From Phosphitispora fastidiosa (GTDB lineage: Bacteria; Bacillota; Thermincolia; Thermincolales; UBA2595): 64,000 bases of DNA. The stretch lies in assembly GCF_019008365.1 (NCBI RefSeq), contig NZ_JAHHUL010000009.1:1-64000 (forward strand). The letters are read 5' to 3'. The first letter of the stretch is position 1. The number at the start of each line of letters is the position of its first letter. Made by a program: the position numbers and the translations under genes. The notes below the pieces were generated by a model that was given only the letters and a program-made list of their open reading frames with translations, had not been told where the DNA came from and did not search any database. Positions 24,542 through 33,669 of this stretch are shown piece by piece.

Positions 24542-25249
24542 ATGAAACAAAAAGCTTGGGGAGCTATTATCGATTTTGATGATACCCTGGTGGAGACAAC
24601 CATATATTATGATCAGGCCAAAGAGCAGTTTGCCGCCAAAATGTCGGAACTTGGCTTTCCTGCCGGGGAATGCCTGGAGGTCCTGAACCGGTTTGACATC
24701 AACAATGTTCTTAAGTGCGGCGGTTTTCACAAACAGTGTTTTCCCAATGCTCTTGTGGAAACTTATGAATATTATACAAAGCTGTTTAATGTGAAGTTCT
24801 GCCGCAAGACCCGAAAATGGATGGAAGACCTCGGCTGGTGGGTATTTGAGCAGCCTGTCGAATTAATTACCGGAGCCCGGGAAACCCTGGAGAAGCTCAG
24901 CCTCGAGATCCCTCTGTTCCTGGCCACAAAGGGGGATGAGGAGATACAGACCAAACGGTTGGAAGAAAGCGGCCTGAGGGATTACTTCAGGGCTGTGTAT
25001 ATAGTGCCTGACAAAACCCACCAGGAGTACCTGGGGATTGCCGATAAAAACAGCATTGATCCCGGGCAGTCATGGGTAATAGGGAACAGCATGAAGGGAG
25101 ATATCAATCCCGGCATTAAAAGCGGCTTTAACTGTATTCATGTATTTCACCACAATACCTGGGATTTTGAGGAGGAAGAGCCGGAAGGGGAGTTTTTCTC
25201 TGTAAACTCTATCAGAGATGTGGCAGGAATTATCTTTAAAGGATTATAA
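24542..25249 (+). CDS. HAD-superfamily hydrolase
   Basis: 235 residues from ATG 24542 (caggagcag upstream; TTG 24524 is in frame). Motif I IDFDDTLVE, motif II LFLATKGD, Lys motif near PDKTHQEY, motif IV WVIGNSMKGDINPG. Cap domain of C1 type between. Substrate unknown; probably a small phosphate ester. Confidence 0.78.
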   Translation: MKQKAWGAIIDFDDTLVETTIYYDQAKEQFAAKMSELGFPAGECLEVLNRFDINNVLKCGGFHKQCFPNALVETYEYYTKLFNVKFCRKTRKWMEDLGWWVFEQPVELITGARETLEKLSLEIPLFLATKGDEEIQTKRLEESGLRDYFRAVYIVPDKTHQEYLGIADKNSIDPGQSWVIGNSMKGDINPGIKSGFNCIHVFHHNTWDFEEEEPEGEFFSVNSIRDVAGIIFKGL

Positions 25250-25339
25250 TGATTAGAAACAATCTATCAATATGAGAAGGATAAGATGCGCCTGTGTCGA
25301 AGTAAGTAGGGAAATGGCCTGATATGGAGAGGTGTTCAT

Positions 25340-25708
25340 ATGAAGGTAATCTGCAGCCCCGATTCGGAGCGTCTGCTGGACATTCTTACAAGCGCCTTTT
25401 GGCATTACCGCCGGCATACGGATGAAGTTATTAATTCCGGGCGTTGGGCTAATATTGACGCTTTTTTGGAAGAACGGAAGCTGATTGATAAGGTTGTTCA
25501 GATAGCAGTTGATAACCCGGTCCCGGGGAGCAATTTTGCGGTCAGTTGTCGCGACGGGCAGGAGTTTTTGCTGGTACGAAAGGTTCTGGAGCATTATCTG
25601 TCAGAATCAAAAGCTGTTGTGAACAGCATAAATGAGCCCGGGATAGCAGGTAAATGCCGGGAAGATGTCGAGATAATCCGAAGCCATATTATGCAGGCAG
25701 TCCATTAG
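25340..25708 (+). CDS. hypothetical protein, 122 residues
   Basis: ATG behind gagaggtg. Soluble, mixed charge, starts MKVICSPDSERLLD and has HYRRHTDEVIN. Two cysteines. No family recognised. Ends in front of a strong terminator. Confidence 0.55.
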   Translation: MKVICSPDSERLLDILTSAFWHYRRHTDEVINSGRWANIDAFLEERKLIDKVVQIAVDNPVPGSNFAVSCRDGQEFLLVRKVLEHYLSESKAVVNSINEPGIAGKCREDVEIIRSHIMQAVH

Positions 25709-25762
25709 ACAGTCCGGAAAAGCAGCGGTTAAGTATTTCACCGGACTGCTTTTTATTTTTTT
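25709..25762 (+). terminator. terminator
   Basis: CAGTCCGG and CCGGACTG arms followed by CTTTTTATTTTTTT. Separates the hypothetical gene from the repeat element. Confidence 0.7.
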
Positions 25763-25771
25763 CTCACAGTT

Positions 25772-26086
25772 GGCTCCGGAAATGACCGGGTATGAAATAT
25801 GGTGAGCTATTGTACCGGTTTTCCGCAGTGCCGCCTATGAGTCTAAGCTGCCACCCACCGGCAACAAGGCAGCGTCCCCGAACTTGATGGCTCATTGGGA
25901 TGTTTTCACTGGATGACCGCCTCTCGTTTTGGCGAGCCAAAACTTCCCGGCGGCCTTCGCCATCTTCGGACATGCGGGGACTCCCTGACTTGTTGCCGGT
26001 GCTTTGCAGCAAGACTCATAACGGCGGCACTGCAAGGAAAATCTTGTACAACACCTCACCATATTTCACCGTCATTTCCGAGAGCC
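25772..26086 (-). repeat. palindromic repeat element, copy 1 (about 315 bp)
   Basis: Begins GGCTCCGGAAATGACC and ends GGTCATTTCCGAGAGCC in outline (right end GTCATTTCCGAGAGCC), so the ends are inverted repeats. Inner inverted pairs (CACCGGCAACAAGGCAG with TTGTTGCCGGTG; GTTTTGGC with GCCAAAAC) let the whole unit fold as one long hairpin. Same family as 45700-46012 and 46981-47294, but in opposite orientation. Open frames inside are by-products of the repeat. It looks like a non-autonomous MITE-type element. Confidence 0.8.
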
Positions 26087-26091
26087 TAAAT

Positions 26092-26211
26092 GTGGAGAAA
26101 AAAAGTAAATACCCAAATTTTTCATATGAAGAGGAGAATCTGGAATTGAGTCGTATTTCACCTCCCGGAATGGTTGGCTCGCCTTGTATTTGTAAGGATT
26201 GTGAGGTTTAA
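26092..26211 (+). CDS. 39-residue protein with CxCxxC (candidate)
   Basis: GTG at 26092 follows the repeat by 5 bp. Product begins VEKKSKYPNFSYEEE and ends PPGMVGSPCICKDCEV. The cysteine cluster at the C-terminus could bind metal. The start region is inside the repeat border and has no clear ribosome site, so the gene may have lost its 5' part. Confidence 0.3.
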   Translation: MEKKSKYPNFSYEEENLELSRISPPGMVGSPCICKDCEV

Positions 26212-26296
26212 TTACAGATTTCTCTGAAGGAATTATCCAATACCGTAACGAAATGATTTGACTGACAAGAGATACGCATCTGAAGGAGAGACTTTG

Positions 26297-27034
26297 ATGA
26301 AACTCAGGATAATCGTATTATCCAAAAGAATTATTATACTTGCAGTTATTTTTATGCTGCTTGCCGGACTGCTGCAGGCATCGGATTCGTATGCCAAATT
26401 CCAGTGGAAAAAGGAAATATTTTTACCGGGGCTGCAGGGGAAAACTGTTATTATTGACCCAGGCCATGGGGGGGCCGACCCGGGCGCGGTTTCCGGCAGG
26501 TATCGGGAGTCAGACCTGAACATGGAAACGGCCCTGGCCCTGAAAAGTCAGTTAGAGGATAATGGGATTAAAGTCAAGCTGACCCGCAATGGCAGTGAGG
26601 GTATTGTACCTAAAGAAAACATGACATATGCTGAACAGTGGGCGAACCTGCGCAAGAGAAAAGAATTTGCCGCTGAGCAGAGGGGGCATCTGCTGTTAAG
26701 TATTCATACCAACAGTCATCAGGATTCACGTGTTTCAGGGGCTATTGTTTTTTATACTGATGAAGTTTCCGCAGATCTGGCCGCCGAAATTCAGGCCCGG
26801 CTGAATACCCTTGGAACTAAGAAAAGATCGGCAGAACAGAAGAACTTTGCGGTTATCAAGGGCAATCCAATGCCCGCTGTGCTCATTGAAACAGGGTTTA
26901 TTACAAATGAACATGACCGGGAAATGCTGGTTTCCTCTAAGGGTACTGTGGCCAAACTTATTTATGAAGCCCTGGACAGGTATTACCAAGAACCGGCCTT
27001 ACCTCAAACGGAAACGGCTGCAAAAGGAGGTTGA
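26297..27034 (+). CDS. N-acetylmuramoyl-L-alanine amidase
   Basis: 245 residues from ATG 26297 (gaaggagag upstream; longer in-frame starts lack one). N-terminal membrane/signal helix, then an Amidase_3 domain: IDPGHGGADPG (zinc His), RESDLNMETALAL (zinc Glu), SIHTNSH (zinc His) and VLIETGFITN (catalytic Glu). Cuts the amide bond between muramic acid and the peptide in the cell wall or spore cortex, like CwlD/AmiC. Followed by a PHP-domain gene after 6 bp. Confidence 0.88.
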   Translation: MKLRIIVLSKRIIILAVIFMLLAGLLQASDSYAKFQWKKEIFLPGLQGKTVIIDPGHGGADPGAVSGRYRESDLNMETALALKSQLEDNGIKVKLTRNGSEGIVPKENMTYAEQWANLRKRKEFAAEQRGHLLLSIHTNSHQDSRVSGAIVFYTDEVSADLAAEIQARLNTLGTKKRSAEQKNFAVIKGNPMPAVLIETGFITNEHDREMLVSSKGTVAKLIYEALDRYYQEPALPQTETAAKGG

Positions 27035-27040
27035 CGATGG

Positions 27041-27898
27041 TTGACGATGATTGACTATCATATCCACCCTGATTATTCCATTGATGCCGAGCCATATTCT
27101 ATGGAGGAATACTGTATCAAGGCACTGGAATTGGGATTTCGGGAAATCTGTTTCACCACTCACTGTGAGTTTGACCCTCTTAGGAAAAACCTTGACTGGT
27201 TTGTCAGGTGTTGTGGCACAGTTGTGCCCATGCATCCGGTAACCTGGCTGGACCGGTACTTTAAAGATATTGCCAGGTGTGCGGGGATGTTTCTGAAGGA
27301 CGGGCTTATTGTTAAAGCCGGGCTTGAGGCAGGTTTTGACCATGGCTTGGAAAGAGATATCGATGATGTTCTTTCCCAGTATCCCTTTGATTTTGTTATC
27401 GGTTCGGTACACTGCCTGGACCATATTGCTATTTCCTCAGCCGCAGAGGGCCCTGGCTACTTCAGGGGCAGGAGCCTTCAGGAGGCTGCCGATGCTTACT
27501 ATGGGACACTTGCCGGAGCGATTGCCTCAGGGCTGTTTGATGTAATCGGCCACCTGGATATCTACCGGAGGCATGGCACATCATTTTATGGTGAAAAGAC
27601 AGCATTGGTATTTCAAAGTTATATAGACGAAATTTTGGAGCTGATGGTGAAAAAGGGCACTGGTCTTGAAATCAACACTTCTGCGTCAAGGTACAACCAG
27701 GGCTTGTTTTATCCTGCGGAGCAGTTTTTAATAAAGGCGGTGGCAAAGGGGGTCAACAAATTTACGATTGGTTCTGATTGTCACCGGATAAGTGAACTTG
27801 GCAGAAACCTTTATCCTGCCATGGAGTCAGCAAAAAAAATTGGAATAAGATTTTCTGTCTATGAAAGGCGAAAATCAAGGCTTGCCGATGAAATATAG
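27041..27898 (+). CDS. PHP-domain phosphoesterase, histidinol-phosphatase type
   Basis: 285 residues. TTG 27041 or ATG 27047 follows aaaggagg. PHP motifs: DYHIHPDYS, TTHCEFD, IVKAGLEAGF, VIGSVHCLD, VIGHLDIYR and IGSDCHRISELG. Similar to HisJ (HisK-type), but no his gene is near, so it may act on another phosphate ester. Confidence 0.75.
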   Translation: MTMIDYHIHPDYSIDAEPYSMEEYCIKALELGFREICFTTHCEFDPLRKNLDWFVRCCGTVVPMHPVTWLDRYFKDIARCAGMFLKDGLIVKAGLEAGFDHGLERDIDDVLSQYPFDFVIGSVHCLDHIAISSAAEGPGYFRGRSLQEAADAYYGTLAGAIASGLFDVIGHLDIYRRHGTSFYGEKTALVFQSYIDEILELMVKKGTGLEINTSASRYNQGLFYPAEQFLIKAVAKGVNKFTIGSDCHRISELGRNLYPAMESAKKIGIRFSVYERRKSRLADEI

Positions 27899-28021
27899 AG
27901 TTTTTCCACAAAGATTCGCAAAATTGAATCTTTAATATGCAGGAGGATTTTTGGTATTTTTTGTAGAACTACCTCAGAAATAACTTGTTTTTGAAAAGTT
28001 GTGACTCAAAGGGGGGCCGGT

Positions 28022-29080
28022 ATGAAACAACTTATTCCAGATAACTTGGAACCCGGAATGGTTCTCGCAGACACGGTGTTTGCGGCAAACGGAAGAGTAC
28101 TTCTTGCTGAAGGGACAAAACTTACCCGGGACTTAATCGAACGTTTGAAGGAAATGCAGATACTGACGGTTTTTATAAATGACGAAAACACAATAAGTGT
28201 TGACCCGGATGATGTTCTGATAAACCGTGTCCATTCAGAAGCCCTTCAGGTATTAGGGCATTTTTTGCCGGCTGATATTTTTGGTGAGCGCCTGGGAAGT
28301 GTTAAGGACCGTTATGATTCGCTCACGGGCATTCTGGACGAGGTTGTCAAAGACGAAAAGGTGGCTAATCTTTACCTTGACCTGAGAACAATCGATGATG
28401 ATACCCTGGATCATTCCATTAATGTCTGTGTCCTTTCTCTGATTATGGGTGATGTTTTCAAGCTGAACAGGGAAAAGCTGCTTCAGCTGGGCAAGGCGGC
28501 CATGGTCCATGACATAGGCAAAAAAGCTGTTCCCCAGGATATAATTGCCAAAAGAGAAGACCGTACCCCTGAAGAAGCTAAGATATTTGAAGATCATACC
28601 AAACACGGATACCAAATCCTGCGGGAAAGTGAATTTGATGTCGGTATCGCCCGGGTAGCCCTTTACCATCATGAGAGATGGGATGGCAGCGGGTATATTA
28701 ACAAAGTTGCCGGTGAGAATATTGACCTGTTCTCACGCATTGTCGCTGTTGCAGATGTGTATGATGATGTTACCAGAGGTATTTCATACAAACAAAAGTA
28801 CCTGCCCCATGAAGCCATGGAATTCCTCTATGGAGCGGGGAATATCTATTTTGATGCCAGAGTGGTTAAGGCTTTTACGGGAAGCATTTTTGCCTATCCC
28901 CTGGGGAGCATAGTTAAGCTGAGTACAGGGGAAATCGGTATTGTCATAAATGTGCAAAAAACAATGGCGCCAAGGCCAATCGTCAAAGTATTCTATGACA
29001 AGGCTAATAACCGCCTGGATTACCCCAGGCAGGTGGATCTCAGTGAACAAAAAACCTTATTTATAACGAAAATATTATAG
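28022..29080 (+). CDS. HD-GYP domain protein
   Basis: 352 residues from ATG 28022 behind aaaggggggcc. N-terminal segment of about 110 residues without known domain, then HDIGK (AMVHDIGKKAVPQ), HTKHGYQIL, HHERWDGSGY and DVYDDVTRG. The GYP signature reads SGY-INKVAG here. Family members hydrolyse cyclic di-GMP or related dinucleotides; activity of this variant is not proven. Confidence 0.82.
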   Translation: MKQLIPDNLEPGMVLADTVFAANGRVLLAEGTKLTRDLIERLKEMQILTVFINDENTISVDPDDVLINRVHSEALQVLGHFLPADIFGERLGSVKDRYDSLTGILDEVVKDEKVANLYLDLRTIDDDTLDHSINVCVLSLIMGDVFKLNREKLLQLGKAAMVHDIGKKAVPQDIIAKREDRTPEEAKIFEDHTKHGYQILRESEFDVGIARVALYHHERWDGSGYINKVAGENIDLFSRIVAVADVYDDVTRGISYKQKYLPHEAMEFLYGAGNIYFDARVVKAFTGSIFAYPLGSIVKLSTGEIGIVINVQKTMAPRPIVKVFYDKANNRLDYPRQVDLSEQKTLFITKIL

Positions 29081-29116
29081 GATTTTGGTCAGTTGACCGA
29101 ACGGAGGAGTAAGCCA

Positions 29117-29911
29117 ATGAGCAAGACCAGGGACAGAAAAGGCAACATAACTGCAGCATTTGGTTCTGATTTGACACTGGAAGGAATGACAGGAGTCCCT
29201 AACCTTTTGTTAAAACACTATCAGAAAATTGGAATTACTGACAGTGAAATGATGCTGATAATCCAGCTAATGCATCTTCAGACAGCATCAAACCAGCATT
29301 TTCCCTCAGCTGATGTGTTGGAATCCTATATGTCTGGAGATAGGGCTCAGATTCAGGCTGACCTTACAAATTTAAAAGATAAGGGTATTATCAGCATTAA
29401 AAACTTTTATGATGACGAAACTGATGAAGTAATGCCATTTTACTGCTATGAACCTCTGTTTGAAAAGATATCCGAGTTTTGGGCCTGTGAAAAGGTACAT
29501 ACATACCAGCAGATGAAGAAGAACTTGGCCGAACAAAAGCACAAGACCGGGGCAGTCAGAAGAGAGAGAGCGGGTTCATTTGCCAAGGTCTGCAAGGGTT
29601 TTGAAAAGGAATTTGGCCGCATGCTGTCACCAATGGAAATTGAACAGGTGGACCTTTGGCTCAATGATTATAATGAACATACTGAATTGATTTTTGAAGC
29701 CCTGAGGCGAGCTATTTTGCTGGGCAAGCATAATTTCAAATACATAGACAGTATTCTGCTGGAATGGACGAAAAATAATTTAAAGACAATTGATGATGTC
29801 CTGAACTATGAGTCTAATTTCCGTCAGCGGCAGTCCAAGAAACCAATCCGCAAAAAAATAGAAAGTCCTGATAAGAGGAAAGATAAGTTCAGGCTTTTGT
29901 ACCTCAGCTAA
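29117..29911 (+). CDS. DnaD-domain replication protein
   Basis: 264 residues from ATG 29117 (acggaggag upstream). N-terminal winged helix (LLKHYQKIGITDSEMMLIIQL..) and a C-terminal DnaD/DnaB_2 domain with FEKEFGRMLSPMEIEQVDLWLNDY and FKYIDSILLEWTKNN. Primosome protein that works with the next gene, a DnaI-like loader, 15 bp downstream. Confidence 0.85.
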   Translation: MSKTRDRKGNITAAFGSDLTLEGMTGVPNLLLKHYQKIGITDSEMMLIIQLMHLQTASNQHFPSADVLESYMSGDRAQIQADLTNLKDKGIISIKNFYDDETDEVMPFYCYEPLFEKISEFWACEKVHTYQQMKKNLAEQKHKTGAVRRERAGSFAKVCKGFEKEFGRMLSPMEIEQVDLWLNDYNEHTELIFEALRRAILLGKHNFKYIDSILLEWTKNNLKTIDDVLNYESNFRQRQSKKPIRKKIESPDKRKDKFRLLYLS

Positions 29912-29926
29912 TTAGGGGGAAGATCA

Positions 29927-30676
29927 TTGAAAAAAGACCAGGATAATTGTTCCCTCTGTCAAGGCAGGGGGATTGTTATTATAGACAGTGAAACGGCCAG
30001 GCCTTGTAAGTGCATGCTGCACCGGAGCATAAGACTTAAGTTCAGGAATTCCAGGATGAGTAAGGAAATGCGGGACTACAATTTCAGCCGGTTCAGTTCA
30101 AGGTATTATTCTAAAAACCATCGGGATTCCATTAATGGGAGAACCTATTACGATAATGCTGCTGCTGCTTTTGCGGCCGCTCAGAAGTTTACCCGGGATA
30201 TTAAGGAAAACATTGTTCCCGACGGTATTCTGCTGACCGGACCGGTGGGCGGCGGCAAAACATTTCTGGCCTGTGCCATAGCCAATGCCCTTCTGGACTG
30301 TGGTAAAGAGGTGTTGTTTGTGGTTGTTCCTGACCTCTTGGATCAGATCAGGGCTACCTTTGACCGCTCCTATGAGTACACTGAGCAGGATTTGATGGAT
30401 ACTGCCAGAAAAGTTGAGGTCCTGGTACTGGATGATATGGGGGCACATAATTATACTGACTGGACCGCCAACAAGATTTACTCGATTCTCAATTACCGGA
30501 TGAATAACAGGCTGCCAACCGTCATGACTACAAACCTGGATCTGGCTGAGCTGGAGGAACACCTCGGTGAGAGGACCACTTCAAGAATAATACAAATGTG
30601 CAAGGTCTACCGGTTGTTGGTAGAGACAGATATACGCATTGTCAGGAGACATGAGAAAGAAGGAAATGCAAAGTAA
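29927..30676 (+). CDS. DnaI/DnaC-like helicase loader ATPase
   Basis: 249 residues from TTG 29927 behind tagggggaag. N-terminal CxxC..CxC zinc site (CSLCQGRG, PCKCMLH), Walker A GPVGGGKTF, Walker B VLVLDDMG, sensor TTNLDLAEL and the arginine finger region ERTTSRI. Loads the replicative helicase. Operon with the DnaD-like gene. Confidence 0.88.
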   Translation: MKKDQDNCSLCQGRGIVIIDSETARPCKCMLHRSIRLKFRNSRMSKEMRDYNFSRFSSRYYSKNHRDSINGRTYYDNAAAAFAAAQKFTRDIKENIVPDGILLTGPVGGGKTFLACAIANALLDCGKEVLFVVVPDLLDQIRATFDRSYEYTEQDLMDTARKVEVLVLDDMGAHNYTDWTANKIYSILNYRMNNRLPTVMTTNLDLAELEEHLGERTTSRIIQMCKVYRLLVETDIRIVRRHEKEGNAK

Positions 30677-30699
30677 TTTACGAAATATTTGAACAACCC

Positions 30700-30728
30700 T
30701 TGAAGGAATAATTTGAAGGTGTTATAAT
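30700..30728 (+). promoter_or_regulatory. sigma-A promoter of the cobalamin operon
   Basis: -35 TTGAAG (30700-30705), 17-bp spacer, -10 TATAAT (30723-30728). The riboswitch begins about 30 bp further. Confidence 0.8.
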
Positions 30729-30759
30729 AAGATAAAATTAGATATGATTAAATTTAACA

Positions 30760-30914
30760 GATAGGTGACCCGTAACAGGGTTGAAAAGGGAAGCTGGTGC
30801 AAATCCAGCACGGTCCCGCCACTGTAACAGGGAGAAACCCGCAATATATGCCACTGGGCTCATGCCCGGGAAGGCGCGGGGGACGATGAACTGGAGTCAG
30901 GAGACCTGCCTATC
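30760..30914 (+). ncRNA. cobalamin riboswitch
   Basis: P1 GATAGG (30760-30765) pairs with CCTATC (30909-30914). Conserved core: GGTGCAAATCC, CGGTCCCGCCACTGT (B12 box), GCCACTGG, GGGAAGGCG and GAGTCAGGAGACCTGCC. Senses adenosylcobalamin or a related form and controls the cbi operon downstream. Confidence 0.96.
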
Positions 30915-30987
30915 TTAGGTACACCGTTATACCTTCGATTGAAAGGCAGGTGGACATTGAAACAGTACTTTAGTTAACAGTACTTTT

Positions 30988-31022
30988 CCCAGTCTACCCA
31001 GACTGGGATTTTTAATTTTTAC
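30988..31022 (+). terminator. riboswitch expression-platform terminator
   Basis: CCCAGTCT-ACCC-AGACTGGG (30988-31007) followed by ATTTTTAATTTTT, standing between the riboswitch and cbiM. An AAGGCAGGT stretch at 30943 is complementary to the 3' P1 region (ACCTGCC) and could take part in an antitermination switch. Two AACAGTACTTT repeats lie between. Confidence 0.75.
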
Positions 31023-31093
31023 GGATGTATTTGTGTATATTAAGTTAGGTAAAGCCGGTTCTAACAATTTAATGAAAAAATGGAGATGAAATA

Positions 31094-31801
31094 ATGCATA
31101 TACAGGATGGATTTCTGGTCGGAAAATGGGCAGTCGCCTGGTACGGGGCAGCATCAGTCTTTGTTGCCAAAGGGGTTTATGACATAACCTGGCGTACTCA
31201 AAGGGTAATGGCATATAAGCCACTGCTGGGACTGGTCAGTGCAGCCGTGTTCTTTATATCGCTGCTGCCAATTCCGGTACCTGTTACCGGCACTTCATCC
31301 CATCCGGCTGGGACACCGGTGGCTGCTATTCTGGTCGGTCCTTTTGTCAGCATGGTCCTGGCAGTGGTGGCCCTTCTCCTGCAGGCGCTGTTTTTTGCCC
31401 ATGGCGGGTTATCCACACTTGGCGCCAATGTCTTTTCCATGGGGGTTGTCGGATCCCTGACCGGCTTCGGAGTATTCTGGCTGGGCAGGAAAGCCGGGCT
31501 GTCTCTGGGAATCGCGGCATTTTTGGCCGGTGTTTTCGGAGACCTGGCAGTTTATTCAACCACTTCATTCCAATTAGCTCTGGGAATGCCGGGAATTAAT
31601 GACCAGTCAATGCTTAAGGCCTTCCTGACATTTCTGGGCCTGTTTATGCCGACCCAACTTCCCTTAGCGCTGCTGGAAGGAGTGGTTACCGGAGGCATGG
31701 TCACATACATAGCCAAAGTCAGACCTGACATTCTCAAAAAACTGGGTGTGCTTCAGGAGACAGGTGAGGGGGAAAGCCAAAATGCAGAGAATCAGAGATG
31801 A
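31094..31801 (+). CDS. cbiM: ECF cobalt transporter S component
   Basis: 235 residues. The N-terminus MHIQDG gives the Met/His metal ligands that enter the channel of CbiM/NikM. Six to seven membrane helices, with SHPAGTPVAAILVGP and FFAHGGLSTLGANVFSMG as conserved loops. Brings Co(II) into the cell. First gene after the cobalamin riboswitch. Confidence 0.93.
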   Translation: MHIQDGFLVGKWAVAWYGAASVFVAKGVYDITWRTQRVMAYKPLLGLVSAAVFFISLLPIPVPVTGTSSHPAGTPVAAILVGPFVSMVLAVVALLLQALFFAHGGLSTLGANVFSMGVVGSLTGFGVFWLGRKAGLSLGIAAFLAGVFGDLAVYSTTSFQLALGMPGINDQSMLKAFLTFLGLFMPTQLPLALLEGVVTGGMVTYIAKVRPDILKKLGVLQETGEGESQNAENQR

Positions 31802-32075
31802 AATACGGCGGAATTTGATTCCTGTCCTGACAATAATGTTTCTCCTGTTATTCCCACTATCAGTATCAGCCGGAGAAAAGTGGCAGGGGACAGATGACCT
31901 TGTTGATAGTAAAATGGAGGAGGTAACCGGTGTGTCCGCAAAGGAACCACTGGTAAACATAGAAGGCAACCTGGGGCTGTTTTTATTTGCAGTCGGAGGG
32001 TTTGCCGCCGGAGCAGTGGTGGGATACCAGTGGCACAAAATATTTGTTACAAAGGCGGGGAAGAACGATGGTTAA
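31782..32075 (+). CDS. cbiN: CbiN-like small ECF cobalt transporter component
   Basis: 97 residues from ATG 31782 (gtgaggggga upstream), overlapping cbiM by 20 bp. Two hydrophobic helices (about 12-30 and 64-84) enclose an acidic exterior loop, the plan of CbiN. The sequence is divergent, so the name rests largely on size, topology and position between cbiM and cbiQ. Confidence 0.7.
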   Translation: MQRIRDEIRRNLIPVLTIMFLLLFPLSVSAGEKWQGTDDLVDSKMEEVTGVSAKEPLVNIEGNLGLFLFAVGGFAAGAVVGYQWHKIFVTKAGKNDG

Positions 32076-32793
32076 GGAATCTTACTTGATGGTTGATGCT
32101 TTTGCCCAGAGAGATAACACCTTTACCAGAATGGATGCCAGAGTAAAGGTACTGGTGTCAGTTTTAGCCCTTGCCGCAGTTGTCGGTCTACCGGGCTTTA
32201 AACTGCCGCTCTTCATATTTGCATTGACAGCAGCATTGATGTTGGTTATCAGAGTACCGTTTAAAATTATCGTGGGCAGGATGCTGCCACCTGTTATCCT
32301 GGGAATTGTGGTTTTCATTTTTATGGCGTTATTTCATCAGGGCAGTCAGGTCTTTAGTCTGGAGATACAGGGCTGGGAAATAAAAATTTACGGGGAAGGC
32401 CTGATTCTGGGGACTACGGTTTTGCTGAGAATTATCAGCAGTGTTTCCATCCTGTTATGTTTGAGCCTGACTACCCCTGTACATGAATTGGGATATGCCC
32501 TGATATGGTTCCGCATTCCAAGGGTAATCGTTGAGATTCTGCTGCTTACCTACCGGTATCTCTTTGTTTTATGGGATGAAGGGATGCGGATCAGGCAGGC
32601 ACAGGCCATGAGGCTGGGTTATCCTGACTGGAGGAACCCGGCAGGGTGGAAGAAGGCTGTGAATTCAACCAGCACACTTATGGCAATGGTATTTATCCGG
32701 GCCTATGACCGGGCTGAAAATACCTTTTCAGCCATGCAGATAAGGGGATATAACGGAGATATCGCCGGACAGAGATACAAAAAGACTGCCTGA
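32068..32793 (+). CDS. cbiQ: ECF cobalt transporter T component
   Basis: 241 residues from ATG 32068 (ggggaag upstream), overlapping the previous gene by 8 bp. Membrane protein with the two family coupling motifs near the C-terminus: EGMRIRQAQAMRLGY and the AENTFSAMQIRGY segment (A-R-G type motif). Joins CbiM to the ATPase CbiO. Confidence 0.9.
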   Translation: MVKESYLMVDAFAQRDNTFTRMDARVKVLVSVLALAAVVGLPGFKLPLFIFALTAALMLVIRVPFKIIVGRMLPPVILGIVVFIFMALFHQGSQVFSLEIQGWEIKIYGEGLILGTTVLLRIISSVSILLCLSLTTPVHELGYALIWFRIPRVIVEILLLTYRYLFVLWDEGMRIRQAQAMRLGYPDWRNPAGWKKAVNSTSTLMAMVFIRAYDRAENTFSAMQIRGYNGDIAGQRYKKTA

Positions 32794-32817
32794 CTGTCAA
32801 TTTAGGGGGAAGCATTA

Positions 32818-33669
32818 ATGATTATTGATGTACACCAGGTGCAGTACACATACAGTGATGGCACTAAGGCTCTGGAGGGAGTGGAGATGGAAATTCCCAG
32901 GGGGCAGTTTACCATACTCCTGGGACCCAACGGGTCGGGGAAAACTACTTTTTTTAAGGTTATCACCGGATTGCTGAAACCTGAACTCGGTGAAATTAAA
33001 ATTGAAGGCAGGCCCTTCCGGGAATTTTCCAGAGAAGAATTATACAAAAGGATAGGTTTTGTGTTTCAAGACCCTAATGACCAGCTATTTGCGCCAACTG
33101 TCGGGGATGATGTGGCTTTTGGTCCGATTAACCTGAAAATGACTTCCGATGAAGTCGGTCAAAGGGTCAGGGAATCTCTGGAGATGGTAGGAATACCGCA
33201 TCTGATAAATAAACCTGTGCACTACCTGAGTTACGGTCAGAAAAAAAGGGCTGCAATAGCGGGAGTCCTGGCGATGAAGCCTGATATTATTATTCTTGAT
33301 GAGCCTACTGCAGGACTTGATCCGGCAGGGGTCAGGGAAATAATGGAGTTACTGGTAAAACTCAATAAAAAAGAGGGAATTACAATTTTAATGGCGACAC
33401 ATGATGTTGATTTGGTACCCCTGTATGCTGATAGAATTTTTATCCTTCATATGGGGCATATCCTGCTGGCAGGGACACCCGCAGAGGTTTTCAGCCGGAA
33501 GGAAACTGTCAGAAGCGCCCAGCTGCGGCTTCCCAGAGTTGCCCACCTGGCAGAGATTCTGGCTAAACGGGACCATATGGCTGTTGGCGAACTGCCTCTG
33601 ACTATCGGGGAGGCCAGGAAAATGATTCTTGCTAATGTAAACGGGGATGTGAATGCCTATGGGAGATGA
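32818..33669 (+). CDS. cbiO: ECF cobalt transporter ATPase
   Basis: 283 residues, ribosome site tagggggaag. Walker A GPNGSGKTT, Q-loop FVFQDPNDQLFAPTV (the DPxDQ style of ECF ATPases), signature LSYGQKKR, Walker B IIILDEPTAGLDP and switch His in MATHD. Powers cobalt uptake. Overlaps cbiD by 17 bp. Confidence 0.93.
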   Translation: MIIDVHQVQYTYSDGTKALEGVEMEIPRGQFTILLGPNGSGKTTFFKVITGLLKPELGEIKIEGRPFREFSREELYKRIGFVFQDPNDQLFAPTVGDDVAFGPINLKMTSDEVGQRVRESLEMVGIPHLINKPVHYLSYGQKKRAAIAGVLAMKPDIIILDEPTAGLDPAGVREIMELLVKLNKKEGITILMATHDVDLVPLYADRIFILHMGHILLAGTPAEVFSRKETVRSAQLRLPRVAHLAEILAKRDHMAVGELPLTIGEARKMILANVNGDVNAYGR

